A DNA stretch of 64,000 nucleotides from Fusobacteriaceae bacterium (GCA_031289425.1 JAITPM010000055.1:1-64000), one strand, 5' to 3'; counted from the stretch's first letter, positions 39,934-50,616 are shown. Program-made: numbers and translations. The notes: generated from the letters alone by a model not told the origin.

Positions 39934-40518
39934 TTAAATTTGCATTCCACTAAATCCCATAAATGCTAGAGCCAAAATACAAGCTAACATAAAAGATATA
40001 GGAAGACCTTGAAATGGTTTTGGTATATCAGCAAATTCTAGTTTTTCTCTTATTCCGGCAAGTATTAAAAGCGCCATTGCAAATCCTACCGCAACTCCGA
40101 CACCGTTTACCAATGATTTTATAAATCTAAGATCTTCATCTGCATTTATAATAACAACAGCAAGTACAGCACAATTTGTAGTGATAAGTGGTAAAAATAT
40201 ACCTAATGCCTTATATAACCCCGGTGATGTCTTAGCTATTGCCATTTCAACGAATTGTACAAGAGCAGCAATAACCAAAATAAATGCGATGATTCTCAAA
40301 TATTGTAAATTAAACTGCTTCAATAAAAATTCATATACAAGCCATGTTATCGCTGATGCCAAAGTAATAACAAATATTACGGCTAGTCCCATACCTATAG
40401 AAGAATCTATTTTTTTAGAAACACCAAAGAAAGGGCAACATCCTATAAATTTTGCAAATATAATATTTTGTATAAATATTGATGTTATTAAAATACCAAA
40501 AATACTTAGTTCATTCAT
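39934..40518 (-). CDS. rnfA: Rnf complex subunit A
   Basis: IQNIIFAKFIGCCPFFGVSKK; PLITTNCAVL. Confidence 0.96.
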   Translation of the reverse strand: MNELSIFGILITSIFIQNIIFAKFIGCCPFFGVSKKIDSSIGMGLAVIFVITLASAITWLVYEFLLKQFNLQYLRIIAFILVIAALVQFVEMAIAKTSPGLYKALGIFLPLITTNCAVLAVVIINADEDLRFIKSLVNGVGVAVGFAMALLILAGIREKLEFADIPKPFQGLPISFMLACILALAFMGFSGMQI

Positions 40519-40521
40519 TTT

Positions 40522-41154
40522 TTATTTCCCCTCCTTTGCTTTTTTGTCTTTCACGTAATTTATGATTGCCATAGCCAGCCCAAGAGTAAGAAATCCACCT
40601 GGAGCCATAACAATTACCAAGGCAGGATTATATACTTTTGTTATAACTTCTTGTCCAAGACCAAATACACTACCATTTCCTACCAATTCTCTTATTATAC
40701 CAAGAAAAGTAACAGCAAGTGTAAAGCCAAGTCCAGAACCTATACCATCACATACAGAATCAAGTACATTATTTGTATAAGCAAAGCCTTCTGCTCTTCC
40801 CAAAATGATACAATTTACAACGATAAGAGGAATAAATAATCCCAAAGCTTTGTACAGTGGTGGTGTATATGCCTTCATTACCATTTCCACTATAGTAACC
40901 AGTGATGCTATAATCATGATAAAAGCCGGTATTCTTATTTGATCCGGTATAACTTTTCTAAACATCGATATAAACATGTTTGAAAAAACCAGTACAAATA
41001 TAACCGCCATTCCCATAGAAAAACCATTTATTGCTGCGTTGGTAACCGCCAATGTAGGACATATCCCCAGTACCAATACGAATGTAGGATTCCCTTTTAT
41101 TATTCCATCTAATAATACTGTCAAACAACTTTTTTTCTTTTCTAGATTATCCAT
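40522..41154 (-). CDS. rnfE: Rnf complex subunit E
   Basis: GIIKGNPTFVLVLGICPTLAVTNAAING; PLIVVNCIILGRAE. Confidence 0.96.
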   Translation of the reverse strand: MDNLEKKKSCLTVLLDGIIKGNPTFVLVLGICPTLAVTNAAINGFSMGMAVIFVLVFSNMFISMFRKVIPDQIRIPAFIMIIASLVTIVEMVMKAYTPPLYKALGLFIPLIVVNCIILGRAEGFAYTNNVLDSVCDGIGSGLGFTLAVTFLGIIRELVGNGSVFGLGQEVITKVYNPALVIVMAPGGFLTLGLAMAIINYVKDKKAKEGK

Positions 41155-41684
41155 TATTTATTCACCTCTTTTTTGAAAAGAGTCAACGTCCTAATTATCC
41201 CACTATAAACAGCAGTTGGAGAAATAGTAGCTCCTGCAAATGCATCTACAGTTTTTGTGAAACCATATTCACTATTTGCCCCTTTCCAATGTTTTTGCCA
41301 TTCCTCACCATTAATTTTATCTCCAAGTCCGGGTGTTTCAGAACTAGATACTACCTTAAGCCCAGCAACTTTGGCATCTAACGTTATTCCTAACATATAT
41401 GCTACCGGTCCTCCATAACCTTTTACAGTCACTGTAGTAACGTAACCGACCAATTTATCTCCATCATATCCGGGGATAAATTCAAGGTTTTCTACCTCTT
41501 TCTTTTCAGAAATCTTAAATTCTTTAGCTTCTGCCAAAACAGCCGCCCTTGCTTCATCTTGCGTTTTTCTATCATTTTCTCTAATTATAGGAAGTGTTAT
41601 TTTGTTGATAAAAGCGAGAGCTCCAGCAGATACAGCAGCAATAATGAATAATACTACTCCATAACGTAAAAATTTATTTTTCAT
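41154..41684 (-). CDS. rnfG: Rnf complex subunit G
   Basis: SETPGLGDKI; VDAFAGATISPTAV flavinylation-type motif. Confidence 0.95.
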   Translation of the reverse strand: MKNKFLRYGVVLFIIAAVSAGALAFINKITLPIIRENDRKTQDEARAAVLAEAKEFKISEKKEVENLEFIPGYDGDKLVGYVTTVTVKGYGGPVAYMLGITLDAKVAGLKVVSSSETPGLGDKINGEEWQKHWKGANSEYGFTKTVDAFAGATISPTAVYSGIIRTLTLFKKEVNK

Positions 41685-42702
41685 TTGCTTTCACCTCACC
41701 AAATTTTTTAGGGCCGGTGTATCTTTCAATTAGAGGTGTGATTCCATTCATTATTAATATAGCATAGGCAGTTCCTTCTGGGTATCCACCTTTTATTCTA
41801 ATAAGAGATATCAGTCCTCCCAACATAATAGAATATATTACTCTTCCCAGACAAGTAACCGGTCTAGTCACCATATCAGTCGCCATAAAGAAAGCACCTA
41901 AGAATAATCCACCTGAAAATATGTGCATAAGTGGGTTTGCTCCCATTGCCCAAGTCAATAGAAAAACAGTTCCTATAGTGATTACAGGAATTTTAAAATC
42001 TATTTGTTTTTTATAGATTAAATATAGTCCGCCTAATAAAATAGCCAGTGATGATACTTCTCCAATACATCCTCCCATTTTACCAAGAAATGCTTGTAAA
42101 TAAGGATTTCCGCCTTGATTTATAATAGCCGTAGTCAAGTGTTCGACATCAAGGCCGCTTTTCATAGCAGTAAGTACAGTAGGGCCTGCTAGATATACTG
42201 CGTTACCTGCTTTATCTGGTACAGAACTTACTAGTACATCATATCTAAAAACTCCTGCGATTTTATGAATACCACTAAAATTTGTTATAGCTGCAGCCCA
42301 AGAAGCTTGTACAAAAGCTCTTCCGACCAAAGCTGGATTGAATACATTGAAGCCCAATCCGCCAAATACCATTTTTCCCAATGATATCGATACTACAGCT
42401 CCAGCAATAACTGTTGGGATAGATATCGTAATAGGAAGTACAAATGCAAATAGTATGCCTGTTATTATAGCACTTCCATCCAATATCGTCGGTTTTTTTC
42501 CTAATAACTTGGAACACACATATTCTGTAGCAAGGCATGTAAGAACCGAAACGACTACCAATACAAGTGCTCTAACTCCAAATACATAAATAGCAACAAA
42601 AAGCGCTGGTAATAATGCTATTACCACGTCATACATTACTTCTTCTATAGTTTCTGATGTTCTAATATGAGGCGATGGCCCCATGTTTAATAAATTAGCC
42701 AC
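41674..42702 (-). CDS. rnfD: Rnf complex subunit D
   Basis: GPSPHIRTSETIEEVMYDVVIALLPAL; FFMATDMVTRPVT. Confidence 0.96.
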   Translation of the reverse strand: MANLLNMGPSPHIRTSETIEEVMYDVVIALLPALFVAIYVFGVRALVLVVVSVLTCLATEYVCSKLLGKKPTILDGSAIITGILFAFVLPITISIPTVIAGAVVSISLGKMVFGGLGFNVFNPALVGRAFVQASWAAAITNFSGIHKIAGVFRYDVLVSSVPDKAGNAVYLAGPTVLTAMKSGLDVEHLTTAIINQGGNPYLQAFLGKMGGCIGEVSSLAILLGGLYLIYKKQIDFKIPVITIGTVFLLTWAMGANPLMHIFSGGLFLGAFFMATDMVTRPVTCLGRVIYSIMLGGLISLIRIKGGYPEGTAYAILIMNGITPLIERYTGPKKFGEVKANEK

Positions 42703-42715
42703 TAAAAGTCCCCTC

Positions 42716-44038
42716 CTATTTTTTCACCATTAATTCTCTTAATTTTAGTTTCCCTAGTTTTATTGATTCTACCAGCGGTCTATTTGCCGGACATACGAAT
42801 GCGCATGAACCACATTCCATACAATCCAATATATTGGCTGGTCCTAGTTCTTGAAATTTTCCTTTTATTACCATTTGAACAAAATTCAAAGGCAACAAGC
42901 CCATTGGGCATACTCCGATACATTTTCCGCAAGATATGCAATTTCTTGTTTCATATGCGTTAGTTTCTTCCTTAGTAAGAGCCAACAATCCTGATGTTCC
43001 TTTTATTACAGGGGTTTCTTCTGAGTATTGTGCCATACCCATCATAGGACCACCTAATATTAATTTGTATATGTTTTCTCTATCTACTTCACAAAAATTC
43101 AGTATTTCAGAAAATAAAGTTCCCACTGCAACTCTCACATTTTTAGGCTTTTTTACTGCCTTACCAGACACAGTTACTACTCTTTCTATCAATGGAATAC
43201 CATTTACAACCGCCTGATAAATAGCTGCTGCTGTACCTGTATTTTGTACGACAGCCCCTACTGCAGATGGTAGTTTACCTGATGGGACAACTCTATTTAA
43301 CACAGATTTTATTAATTGTTTTTCTCCACCTTGAGGATATTTTACTTTCAGTGGTGCGATTTCGATTCCTGTTCCCGCAGCCGCTTTTTGCATGTTTTCA
43401 ATTGCTCTCGGCTTATTTTCTTCTATTCCGACAATAGCATTAGTGATTCCCAAAATCTTTTTGATGATTTTTATTCCTTCAATTATTGATTGTGGATCGT
43501 CTAACATAAGCCTATTATCAGAATTTAAGTATGGTTCACACTCAGCTCCATTTAATAGTAAAGTATCAATTTTTGCATCTTTTGGCGGGTTTAATTTCAC
43601 ATGGGTAGGAAATGTAGCTCCACCTATGCCGACAATACCCTTTTCTCTAATAATCGCAAGTAATTCTTCTTTGCTTGCTTTTTCCCAATCATCCAACTTA
43701 GTTAATTCTGCCCAAGTATCTTCTCCGTCATTTTCAATACAAATAGTCGAAACTATAGCCCCCATTATTGGGTAAGCTCTATCCTCTATTTTCTTGACAG
43801 TTCCACTTACTGATGAATGTACAGGCGTCGTCATGAATGCATCTGAATCCCCTATTTTTTGGCCTTTCAATACTTTGTCCCCTACTTTGACTATAGGTTT
43901 TACTGGAATGCCAGGATTTTGTTGCACCAATGGAATATATACCATTGACGGTGTCTTCATAACTACGGTTTTTTCATCTTTAGTTTGGGTTTTATTTTCT
44001 TTAGGATGAACTCCTCCTTTAAAACCGAAAAAACTCAT
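42716..44038 (-). CDS. rnfC: Rnf complex subunit C
   Basis: FKGGVHPKENK, GIGGATFPTHVK, NGAECEPYLN, two 4Fe-4S motifs. Confidence 0.97.
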   Translation of the reverse strand: MSFFGFKGGVHPKENKTQTKDEKTVVMKTPSMVYIPLVQQNPGIPVKPIVKVGDKVLKGQKIGDSDAFMTTPVHSSVSGTVKKIEDRAYPIMGAIVSTICIENDGEDTWAELTKLDDWEKASKEELLAIIREKGIVGIGGATFPTHVKLNPPKDAKIDTLLLNGAECEPYLNSDNRLMLDDPQSIIEGIKIIKKILGITNAIVGIEENKPRAIENMQKAAAGTGIEIAPLKVKYPQGGEKQLIKSVLNRVVPSGKLPSAVGAVVQNTGTAAAIYQAVVNGIPLIERVVTVSGKAVKKPKNVRVAVGTLFSEILNFCEVDRENIYKLILGGPMMGMAQYSEETPVIKGTSGLLALTKEETNAYETRNCISCGKCIGVCPMGLLPLNFVQMVIKGKFQELGPANILDCMECGSCAFVCPANRPLVESIKLGKLKLRELMVKK

Positions 44039-44240
44039 ACGTACTCTCCTCCATAGATTAAAGTTTAATACCTCACAATTTTATCACATCTATCATAATT
44101 TAACAATATTTTTCTTTATAAAATCAATAAAAATAAAAAAAATTTCTATACTCTTAAAATTATCTAAAATATGTATTTAAAAAAATTTTTATTAATTTTT
44201 TATTTAAAAAATTTTATTTAATTATTAAATAGTTTTTATT

Positions 44241-44286
44241 TATAAAATATATCTTAGAACGAAATAATTCTAAGATATATTTTATA
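44241..44286. terminator. Terminator of second TRAP operon
   Basis: 19-bp perfect stem TATAAAATATATCTTAGAA / TTCTAAGATATATTTTATA. Confidence 0.8.
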
Positions 44287-44295
44287 ATATGAATT

Positions 44296-45579
44296 TTAGA
44301 AAAATAAATTTACAATTCCTACTGAAAAAAATGGAACAAAAGTCAGTAATAACAAACATCCAAATAATAGAAAATAAAAGGGAATACATTCTTTTATAAA
44401 ATCTTTTATTTTACATTTTGTGATTCCACAGGTCACGAATATCAGCGTTCCCATAGGAGGAGTAACACATCCGATAGCCATGTTAAAAATAAATGTCATC
44501 GCAAATTGTATTTCATTTATATTGTATGCCTTAGCTACCGGTGCCAATAATGGTACCAAGACTATCATAGCAGCATTCCCTTCGATAAACATCCCAATAA
44601 ACAATAATAAAAAGTTTACTATCATTAAAAAGGCATATTTATTTGAAATAGAGCCCACTATAAATTCGGTAACTTTTTGAGGAACTTGCTCTCTAGTAAG
44701 TATCCAAGCAAACGAGGAAGCAGCCCCCACGATTAACATTATTGATGCAGTAGTACATATTGTTTCTTTTATTCCCTGCAATATATCCTTAAATCTCATT
44801 TCTTTATAGAGCAATCCCAATAAAAGAGAATAAACGATAGCTACAGATCCTGCCTCTGTAGGTGTAAATATTCCGAATCTTATTCCACCTATTATTATTA
44901 CTGGAAGGCATAATGGCGGAAGGGCTGCTAAAAAAGCTTTGAGAAAATCATAAAAAGTAAGTTTGGATTTTATTTTTGTTGTATAACCTCTTTTGGCAGA
45001 AATAAATCCAGCTAAAATCATCATTGTAATACAAAGTAGGAGTCCCGGGCCTATCCCTGCTACAAATAATTTACCTATAGAAACCCCTGCTATAGAGCCA
45101 TATATTATCATTGCAATTCCCGGAGGTATTAGCGGTGTGATCATAGCAGATACAGCAGTAATTACAGATGAAAATTCCTTTGAAAACCCCTTTTTTTCCA
45201 TTTCTGGAACAAGCATTTTTGCTTCCATAGCAGCATCCGCTAGATTAGATCCTGAAAGTCCGCCCATTAGAGTGGATAATAAAATATTAACTTGTGCTAG
45301 TCCACCTGGGACTCCACCCAATATAACCTCGCAAAAATTCATAACTCTCTTGGTAACACCAGAATAATTCATAAATACTCCAGCACATACAAAAAATGGT
45401 ATTGCCAATAATGGGATATTTTCCATCCCTGCAATTATCCTCTGAGCAAAAATCCTGGTCGCTACATTAGGCATCAATGCAAAATAAGTCATAGAACCAC
45501 CCAATACAGAAGCGAAAACCGGAACTTTTAAAAATAATAATATCAACATGACTATTGATGCAATAGCTACAACATTCAT
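44296..45579 (-). CDS. TRAP transporter large permease (DctM-like)
   Basis: MITPLIPPGIAMIIYGSIAGVSIGKLF; FTPTEAGSVAIVYS; GCVTPPMGTLIF. Confidence 0.95.
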   Translation of the reverse strand: MNVVAIASIVMLILLFLKVPVFASVLGGSMTYFALMPNVATRIFAQRIIAGMENIPLLAIPFFVCAGVFMNYSGVTKRVMNFCEVILGGVPGGLAQVNILLSTLMGGLSGSNLADAAMEAKMLVPEMEKKGFSKEFSSVITAVSAMITPLIPPGIAMIIYGSIAGVSIGKLFVAGIGPGLLLCITMMILAGFISAKRGYTTKIKSKLTFYDFLKAFLAALPPLCLPVIIIGGIRFGIFTPTEAGSVAIVYSLLLGLLYKEMRFKDILQGIKETICTTASIMLIVGAASSFAWILTREQVPQKVTEFIVGSISNKYAFLMIVNFLLLFIGMFIEGNAAMIVLVPLLAPVAKAYNINEIQFAMTFIFNMAIGCVTPPMGTLIFVTCGITKCKIKDFIKECIPFYFLLFGCLLLLTFVPFFSVGIVNLFF

Positions 45580-46058
45580 AATTTTATCCCTCCTTTTAGC
45601 TTCTTATATACAGCAATGCTATAATTTATAATCATTAAAACACAACATAAAGGCAATGCTCCATATATTATATAATATTGAATTCCCAAAATATTAGTTA
45701 TTCTTTTAGTGACATAAAATTGCTTTACCAATACGAAAGATTGCATAAACAAAAATAGAAGAATTAACAGAACCACTACGTATACTATTATATCTATAAT
45801 TTTCCTTATTTTTTCCGGAAATAAATCGACTAATACATCTATAGCTATATGACCTCCATTTCTGAATACTGCTCCTCCTCCCCAGAAAGTTATCCAAGCA
45901 AAACAAAACAATTGTATTTCTTCTTGCCATATAATCGGATCATTGATAAAATAACGCATTATAACTCCCATAAATGTCACTATTATTAATATAATCAGTG
46001 CCGTGCCAGCAAATAGAAGATCAATATTTAAAATTTTTTCTAATGTATTATTTTTCAA
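45576..46058 (-). CDS. TRAP transporter small permease (DctQ-like)
   Basis: IIWQEEIQLFCFAWITFWGGGAVFRNGGHIAIDVL. Confidence 0.93.
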   Translation of the reverse strand: MKNNTLEKILNIDLLFAGTALIILIIVTFMGVIMRYFINDPIIWQEEIQLFCFAWITFWGGGAVFRNGGHIAIDVLVDLFPEKIRKIIDIIVYVVVLLILLFLFMQSFVLVKQFYVTKRITNILGIQYYIIYGALPLCCVLMIINYSIAVYKKLKGGIKL

Positions 46059-46085
46059 ATTTTTCTCCTCTCAAAATTAATGATA

Positions 46086-46115
46086 GTCCGTCCTAAAACA
46101 TTATCTAGGACGGAC
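46086..46115 (-). other. Intercistronic GC-rich stem-loop between dctP and dctQ, no U-tract
   Basis: GTCCGTCCTA-10 nt-TAGGACGGAC, 10 nt after the dctP stop. Confidence 0.75.
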
Positions 46116-46125
46116 ATATAAAAAC

Positions 46126-47112
46126 CTATTTTTTAGCTTTATCTGTAGCTTCAACTAAACCCTTTGACCATTTAGATGTAAATTCCGGCAATTCATAAAA
46201 ACCTTTAGCTTTTTCTTTGAATTTAGCAATATCTACCTCTATGATTTCTACACCCTCAGCTTTGAATTTGTCCAACATTTCTTTAGTAAGATTTTCTTGC
46301 AATTTGTTGTTGAATATTCCTGCCTCTTCTCCAGTTTCAAAAAGTACTTTTTGTTGTTCTTGAGTTAATGTATTAAAAAATATTGTCCCGCAAATTAAAG
46401 TTGTAAAATTTTTAACATGTGCATCTAAAGTTAAATATTTTGCTACTTCATGGAATTTACCATTATATAAAACCGGTAGAGGATTTTCTAACCCATCTAT
46501 AGTTCCTTGTTGCAATGCAGTATAAGCTTCTCCTAATGGCATTGGAGTAGGTGTAGCTCCCATTATTTCAAGTCCTTTTACTTGTATCAAATTATTAGGG
46601 ACTCTTATTTTTTGCCCGTTAAAATCAGCTACAGTTCTTATTGGTTTTCTTGATAATGTATGTCTGTCTCCATAAATCCAATTAGCAGCAACTATTTTCA
46701 ATCCTTTTTGTTCCAACAGATCACTTTGCGATTTCCACCAATCACTTTTTACCAATTTCCATGCTTCATCCCAAGTTTCAAAGAAATAAGGACCAAAAGT
46801 TATTCCCATGTCTGCTACACCTCTATCGGCATAGAAAGCTCCATCAGCAAGAGTAATAACAGAATCTCCCGCTATCATTTGGTCTATCAAATCATTTTTT
46901 GAACCCAATTGACTTGAAGGAAATAACTCTACTTTCATAGTCCCGTTACTTTTCTCTTCTATCAATCTTTTCCATTCTCTACATGCTTGATCGAAAGGTT
47001 CTCCAGGGTTATTTTCATAACCTATTTGTATAGAGACAACTTTATTAGCACCATGTGCAAGAAATAAGAACGTCATTATGATACTCATTAACAATACAAT
47101 TAGTTTTTTCAT
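46126..47112 (-). CDS. TRAP transporter substrate-binding protein (DctP-like)
   Basis: GQKIRVPNNLIQVKGLEIMGATPTPMPLGEAYTALQQGTIDGLENPLPVL. Confidence 0.95.
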   Translation of the reverse strand: MKKLIVLLMSIIMTFLFLAHGANKVVSIQIGYENNPGEPFDQACREWKRLIEEKSNGTMKVELFPSSQLGSKNDLIDQMIAGDSVITLADGAFYADRGVADMGITFGPYFFETWDEAWKLVKSDWWKSQSDLLEQKGLKIVAANWIYGDRHTLSRKPIRTVADFNGQKIRVPNNLIQVKGLEIMGATPTPMPLGEAYTALQQGTIDGLENPLPVLYNGKFHEVAKYLTLDAHVKNFTTLICGTIFFNTLTQEQQKVLFETGEEAGIFNNKLQENLTKEMLDKFKAEGVEIIEVDIAKFKEKAKGFYELPEFTSKWSKGLVEATDKAKK

Positions 47113-47298
47113 GTAAAATCCTCCTATAAAATTTTTTTTAAAATTTTCGGTCTATAAGTATTTTTAAAAAAGAGATAAAAATTCATATAGCACACATAAA
47201 AATATCTTATTTTATAAGAATAACATATAAACAAAAACTAGTCAATAATATTTCTAAAAATTCTATTATAGTACTTTTAGTGTGTAAAAAATACAGTT

Positions 47299-47925
47299 TT
47301 ATTTTTTGAAATTAAAATGTCGAATAAAATATAATTGACTCCTATCTATATGTTTTCTTAATATATCCAAAGCTTTATCTAAATTTTTTTCCATTAGGGC
47401 TTCGATTATCTTTATATGGTCGTTAGCCGAATTTGTAGTTTCTTTTTCATCACTAAATGTCAAATATCTAGTTCTGTTAATATGATCATTTATATTTTCC
47501 ATAGTTTTTGTTGCAAATTTATTATAAGTTGATTTTATTAAGTACAAATGAAATTCCGTATCTATCTCTCTTAGAGCATCATAATTTTTTTCTTTTTTGA
47601 GTTTCTCTATTTCATTTTTTAGATTTTCTAATTCATCCTTCTCAAAATAATTAAATGCCATAGTTAAAAATACAGGTTCGAGCTCATATCTTATTTGAAA
47701 TAAATCCTTTATATCCGAAAATGTTATATCAGTAACAACGTACCCTTTTCTTGGAACTGATTTTATCCAATTTTCTATTTCTAACAAATTTAAGGCTTCT
47801 CGTATAGGTGTCCTACTGACTTTATAGTTTTCAATTATATCTTTTTCGTTAATATGACTTCCCTGAGCAAATTTCCCGCTTATAATTTTTTCTTTTATTT
47901 CCTTATAAATAATCTTTTTTTTCAC
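47299..47925 (-). CDS. GntR-family (FadR/FCD) regulator
   Basis: IKEKIISGKFAQGSHINEKDIIENYKVSRTPIREALNLLE; FCD C-terminal domain. Confidence 0.93.
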   Translation of the reverse strand: MKKKIIYKEIKEKIISGKFAQGSHINEKDIIENYKVSRTPIREALNLLEIENWIKSVPRKGYVVTDITFSDIKDLFQIRYELEPVFLTMAFNYFEKDELENLKNEIEKLKKEKNYDALREIDTEFHLYLIKSTYNKFATKTMENINDHINRTRYLTFSDEKETTNSANDHIKIIEALMEKNLDKALDILRKHIDRSQLYFIRHFNFKK

Positions 47926-48018
47926 TTTACCACTCCAAAGTATTTTTTATCACGTTGCTTTGTATTTTTAATATATTGTAAAAAAAAACAAAAGTCAATG
48001 TTTTTTTATCAAAAGTTG

Positions 48019-48074
48019 TTGCATTAATTTTTTTTATTTGGTATAAATATACATATAGGCATATATGTGTATAT
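48019..48074 (+). promoter_or_regulatory. Promoter plus imperfect palindrome (possible GntR operator)
   Basis: TTGCAT-17 nt-TATAAA (48019-48047); ATATACATATA...TATGTGTATAT (48047-48074). Confidence 0.5.
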
Positions 48075-48092
48075 TTTAATCTGGAGGTAAAA

Positions 48093-49109
48093 ATGATTGT
48101 TGTCTTTATTGAAAAACCTGGAAAAATAGAATTGAGAGAAAAAGAAATCCCAAAACCCAAAAAAGGAGAAGCACTCCTTAAAATAAAATATTGCGGTATT
48201 TGTGGAGCGGATGTAGCTACTTTTACTGGAAATCAGCCTTTCACAACTTACCCTAGAATCCCCGGGCATGAATTTTCTGCTGAAATAGTAGAAATCGAAC
48301 AAAACGATAAAAATTTAAAGGTTGGCGATATAGTAACTGCTAATCCTTATTTTAACTGTAAAACTTGTTATTCTTGCGAGCGTGGTATTTTGAATGCCTG
48401 CACTTCCAATGAAACAATGGGAGTACAAAGAGATGGTTCTTTTTCTGAATATATAGTTATGCCAATAGAAAGAATATATTTCGGAAAGGGATTATCAGCC
48501 AAAACTTTGGCACTTATCGAACCTTTTTCTATAGGTTACCATGCCGTAAACAGAGGTCATGTAAAAAAAGATTCTAAAGTATTAGTCATAGGAACCGGTG
48601 CTATCGGAACATTTGCTGCTATTTCTGCCAAATTAAAAAGTGCTAAAGTCTATGTAGCCGATATGTTTGAAAAGAGATTAAAAAATGCATTAAAATTTGG
48701 TGTAGATGGAATTATTGATGTTTCAAAAGAAAATTTATCTGAGAAAACAAAAGAAATTACAAATGGAAATGGTTTTGATATCTGTATAGAAGCAGTAGGG
48801 CATGGGGCAACCTTTCTTGATTGTATAGAAAATGCAGCGTTTGGTGCTGATATAATTTTGATTGGAAATGGAAAAAATGAAGTTACTTTTAATCATTCTA
48901 TTCTATTGAAAAAGGAATTAAATATATATGGTTCGAGAAATTCGCTAAAAAAAGATTTTGTGGAATTAATAGACTTAGTTGCTTCCGGTTCTGTCGAGAT
49001 AGACCATATAATAAGCGATATATATGATAAAGAAAATGCAATAGAAGCTTTCAATGTACTTTTGCATAATGATGGAAGTAAATTTAAAATTCTAGTAAAA
49101 ATGTCTTAA
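48093..49109 (+). CDS. Zinc alcohol dehydrogenase family; resembles L-galactonate/L-gulonate 5-dehydrogenase (LgoD-like)
   Basis: CGICGADVATFTGNQPFTTYPRIPGHEF, CKTCYSCERGILNAC structural zinc site, GSRNS; resembles E. coli YjjN/LgoD as I recall it. Confidence 0.8.
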   Translation: MIVVFIEKPGKIELREKEIPKPKKGEALLKIKYCGICGADVATFTGNQPFTTYPRIPGHEFSAEIVEIEQNDKNLKVGDIVTANPYFNCKTCYSCERGILNACTSNETMGVQRDGSFSEYIVMPIERIYFGKGLSAKTLALIEPFSIGYHAVNRGHVKKDSKVLVIGTGAIGTFAAISAKLKSAKVYVADMFEKRLKNALKFGVDGIIDVSKENLSEKTKEITNGNGFDICIEAVGHGATFLDCIENAAFGADIILIGNGKNEVTFNHSILLKKELNIYGSRNSLKKDFVELIDLVASGSVEIDHIISDIYDKENAIEAFNVLLHNDGSKFKILVKMS

Positions 49110-49176
49110 TTAAAATTATTATTTAATATATATTATTTACTAACTATAAATTTTATTAATATTAGGAGGAGTTCAA

Positions 49177-50616
49177 ATGGAATTAAGCAGAGAAGCATTA
49201 AATTTACCAAAATATCCGGAAAAAATCATTCAATTTGGGGAAGGTAATTTTTTACGAAGTTTTATCGATTGGCAAATTGATATACTCAACAAAAAAGCAG
49301 ATTTAAATGCCGGAGTTGTTGTAATCAGACCTATTGATAGCGATACATTACCCTTATTAGATACACAAGACGGACTCTATACATCAATCCTACGAGGAAT
49401 AAATGAAAATGGTGAAGCGGTAAAAAATTACAGGATTATTTCATCTGTAAATAGGGAAATTCCGATCTATAAATCATTTGATGAATTCTTAAAATTGGCG
49501 TATAACCCGGATATTCGTTTTATTTTTTCGAACACTACAGAAGCAGGGATTGCCTATAGCGATAAAGATAAATATGATGATAAACCGCAAAATACATACC
49601 CGGCAAAATTAACTAGATTTTTACATGAAAGATTTAAAGCATTTAATGGAGATAAAAATAAGGGATTTATTTTACTGCCATGTGAATTGATAGATTATAA
49701 TGGTGCTGAACTAAAAAAAATAGTTTTGCAATATGCAGACCTTTGGAAATTGGAAAAAGAATTTGTAAAATGGTTGGAAGACGATAATATCTGGTGTTCT
49801 ACATTGGTAGATAGAATAGTAACAGGATATCCACGTGTTGAAAAAGATGAATTGGAAAAAGAATTGGGTTATAAGGATACTTTTATGACTACCGGAGAAT
49901 ATTTTTATCTATTCGTAATACAAGGTCCAAAGGATATCTTGACAAAGGAATTGCACTTGGATAAGCTAAATCTAAATATAGTGATAGTAGATGACTTAAA
50001 ACCTTATAAATTGAGGAAAGTAGGTATTTTAAATGGCTCACATACGGCTATGGTACCGGTTGCTTATCTATATGGTATCGACACTGTAAGAGAAGCAATA
50101 GAAAATGATGATATCAGAACCTTTATTGCAAGAGCCATAGATGAAGAAATAATTCCTGCTATAGATATGGATAAAGATGAGCTTATCAATTTCAAAAAAG
50201 ACGTAATAAAAAGGTTTCAAAACCCTTATATAAAGCATATGCTTATTGATATATCGCTGAATTCTATGTCTAAATACAAAACTAGAATTCTACCTCAAGT
50301 ATTGGAAACACAAAAAAGAACTAACCAAATTCCTAAAAGATTATGCTTTGCTCTGGCTGCCCTTATAAGATTTTATAAAGGCATACGAGAAAATGGAGAA
50401 AATATCGGCATAAAAGACGATAAAGTATTTTTAGATATGTATAATGAATTATGGAAAACTAATGATTATAAGAAAATTGCCTCTCATGTTTTGGGATTAA
50501 AAGAACATTGGGATGTTGATCTAAATACTATTCCAAATATGACAGACACTGTCTCTAAATATCTTGAATCAATCGATACAATAGGTGTAAAAAAAGCGTT
50601 GGATGAGGTAAAGTAA
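49177..50616 (+). CDS. uxaB: Tagaturonate reductase (altronate oxidoreductase)
   Basis: IQFGEGNFLRSFIDWQIDILN, SNTTEAGI, LPCELIDYNG, GILNGSHTAMVPVAYL. Confidence 0.93.
   Translation: MELSREALNLPKYPEKIIQFGEGNFLRSFIDWQIDILNKKADLNAGVVVIRPIDSDTLPLLDTQDGLYTSILRGINENGEAVKNYRIISSVNREIPIYKSFDEFLKLAYNPDIRFIFSNTTEAGIAYSDKDKYDDKPQNTYPAKLTRFLHERFKAFNGDKNKGFILLPCELIDYNGAELKKIVLQYADLWKLEKEFVKWLEDDNIWCSTLVDRIVTGYPRVEKDELEKELGYKDTFMTTGEYFYLFVIQGPKDILTKELHLDKLNLNIVIVDDLKPYKLRKVGILNGSHTAMVPVAYLYGIDTVREAIENDDIRTFIARAIDEEIIPAIDMDKDELINFKKDVIKRFQNPYIKHMLIDISLNSMSKYKTRILPQVLETQKRTNQIPKRLCFALAALIRFYKGIRENGENIGIKDDKVFLDMYNELWKTNDYKKIASHVLGLKEHWDVDLNTIPNMTDTVSKYLESIDTIGVKKALDEVK

Noticed and set aside
43392-43775. 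127-aa + strand ORF and similar small ORFs opposite rnf genes
   Set aside because: All mirror the strongly conserved rnf coding strand; composition artefacts.
48024-48302. - strand ORFs overlapping the start of the LgoD-like gene
   Set aside because: Low-complexity Phe/Ser/Ile-rich shadow ORFs opposite a well-supported CDS.
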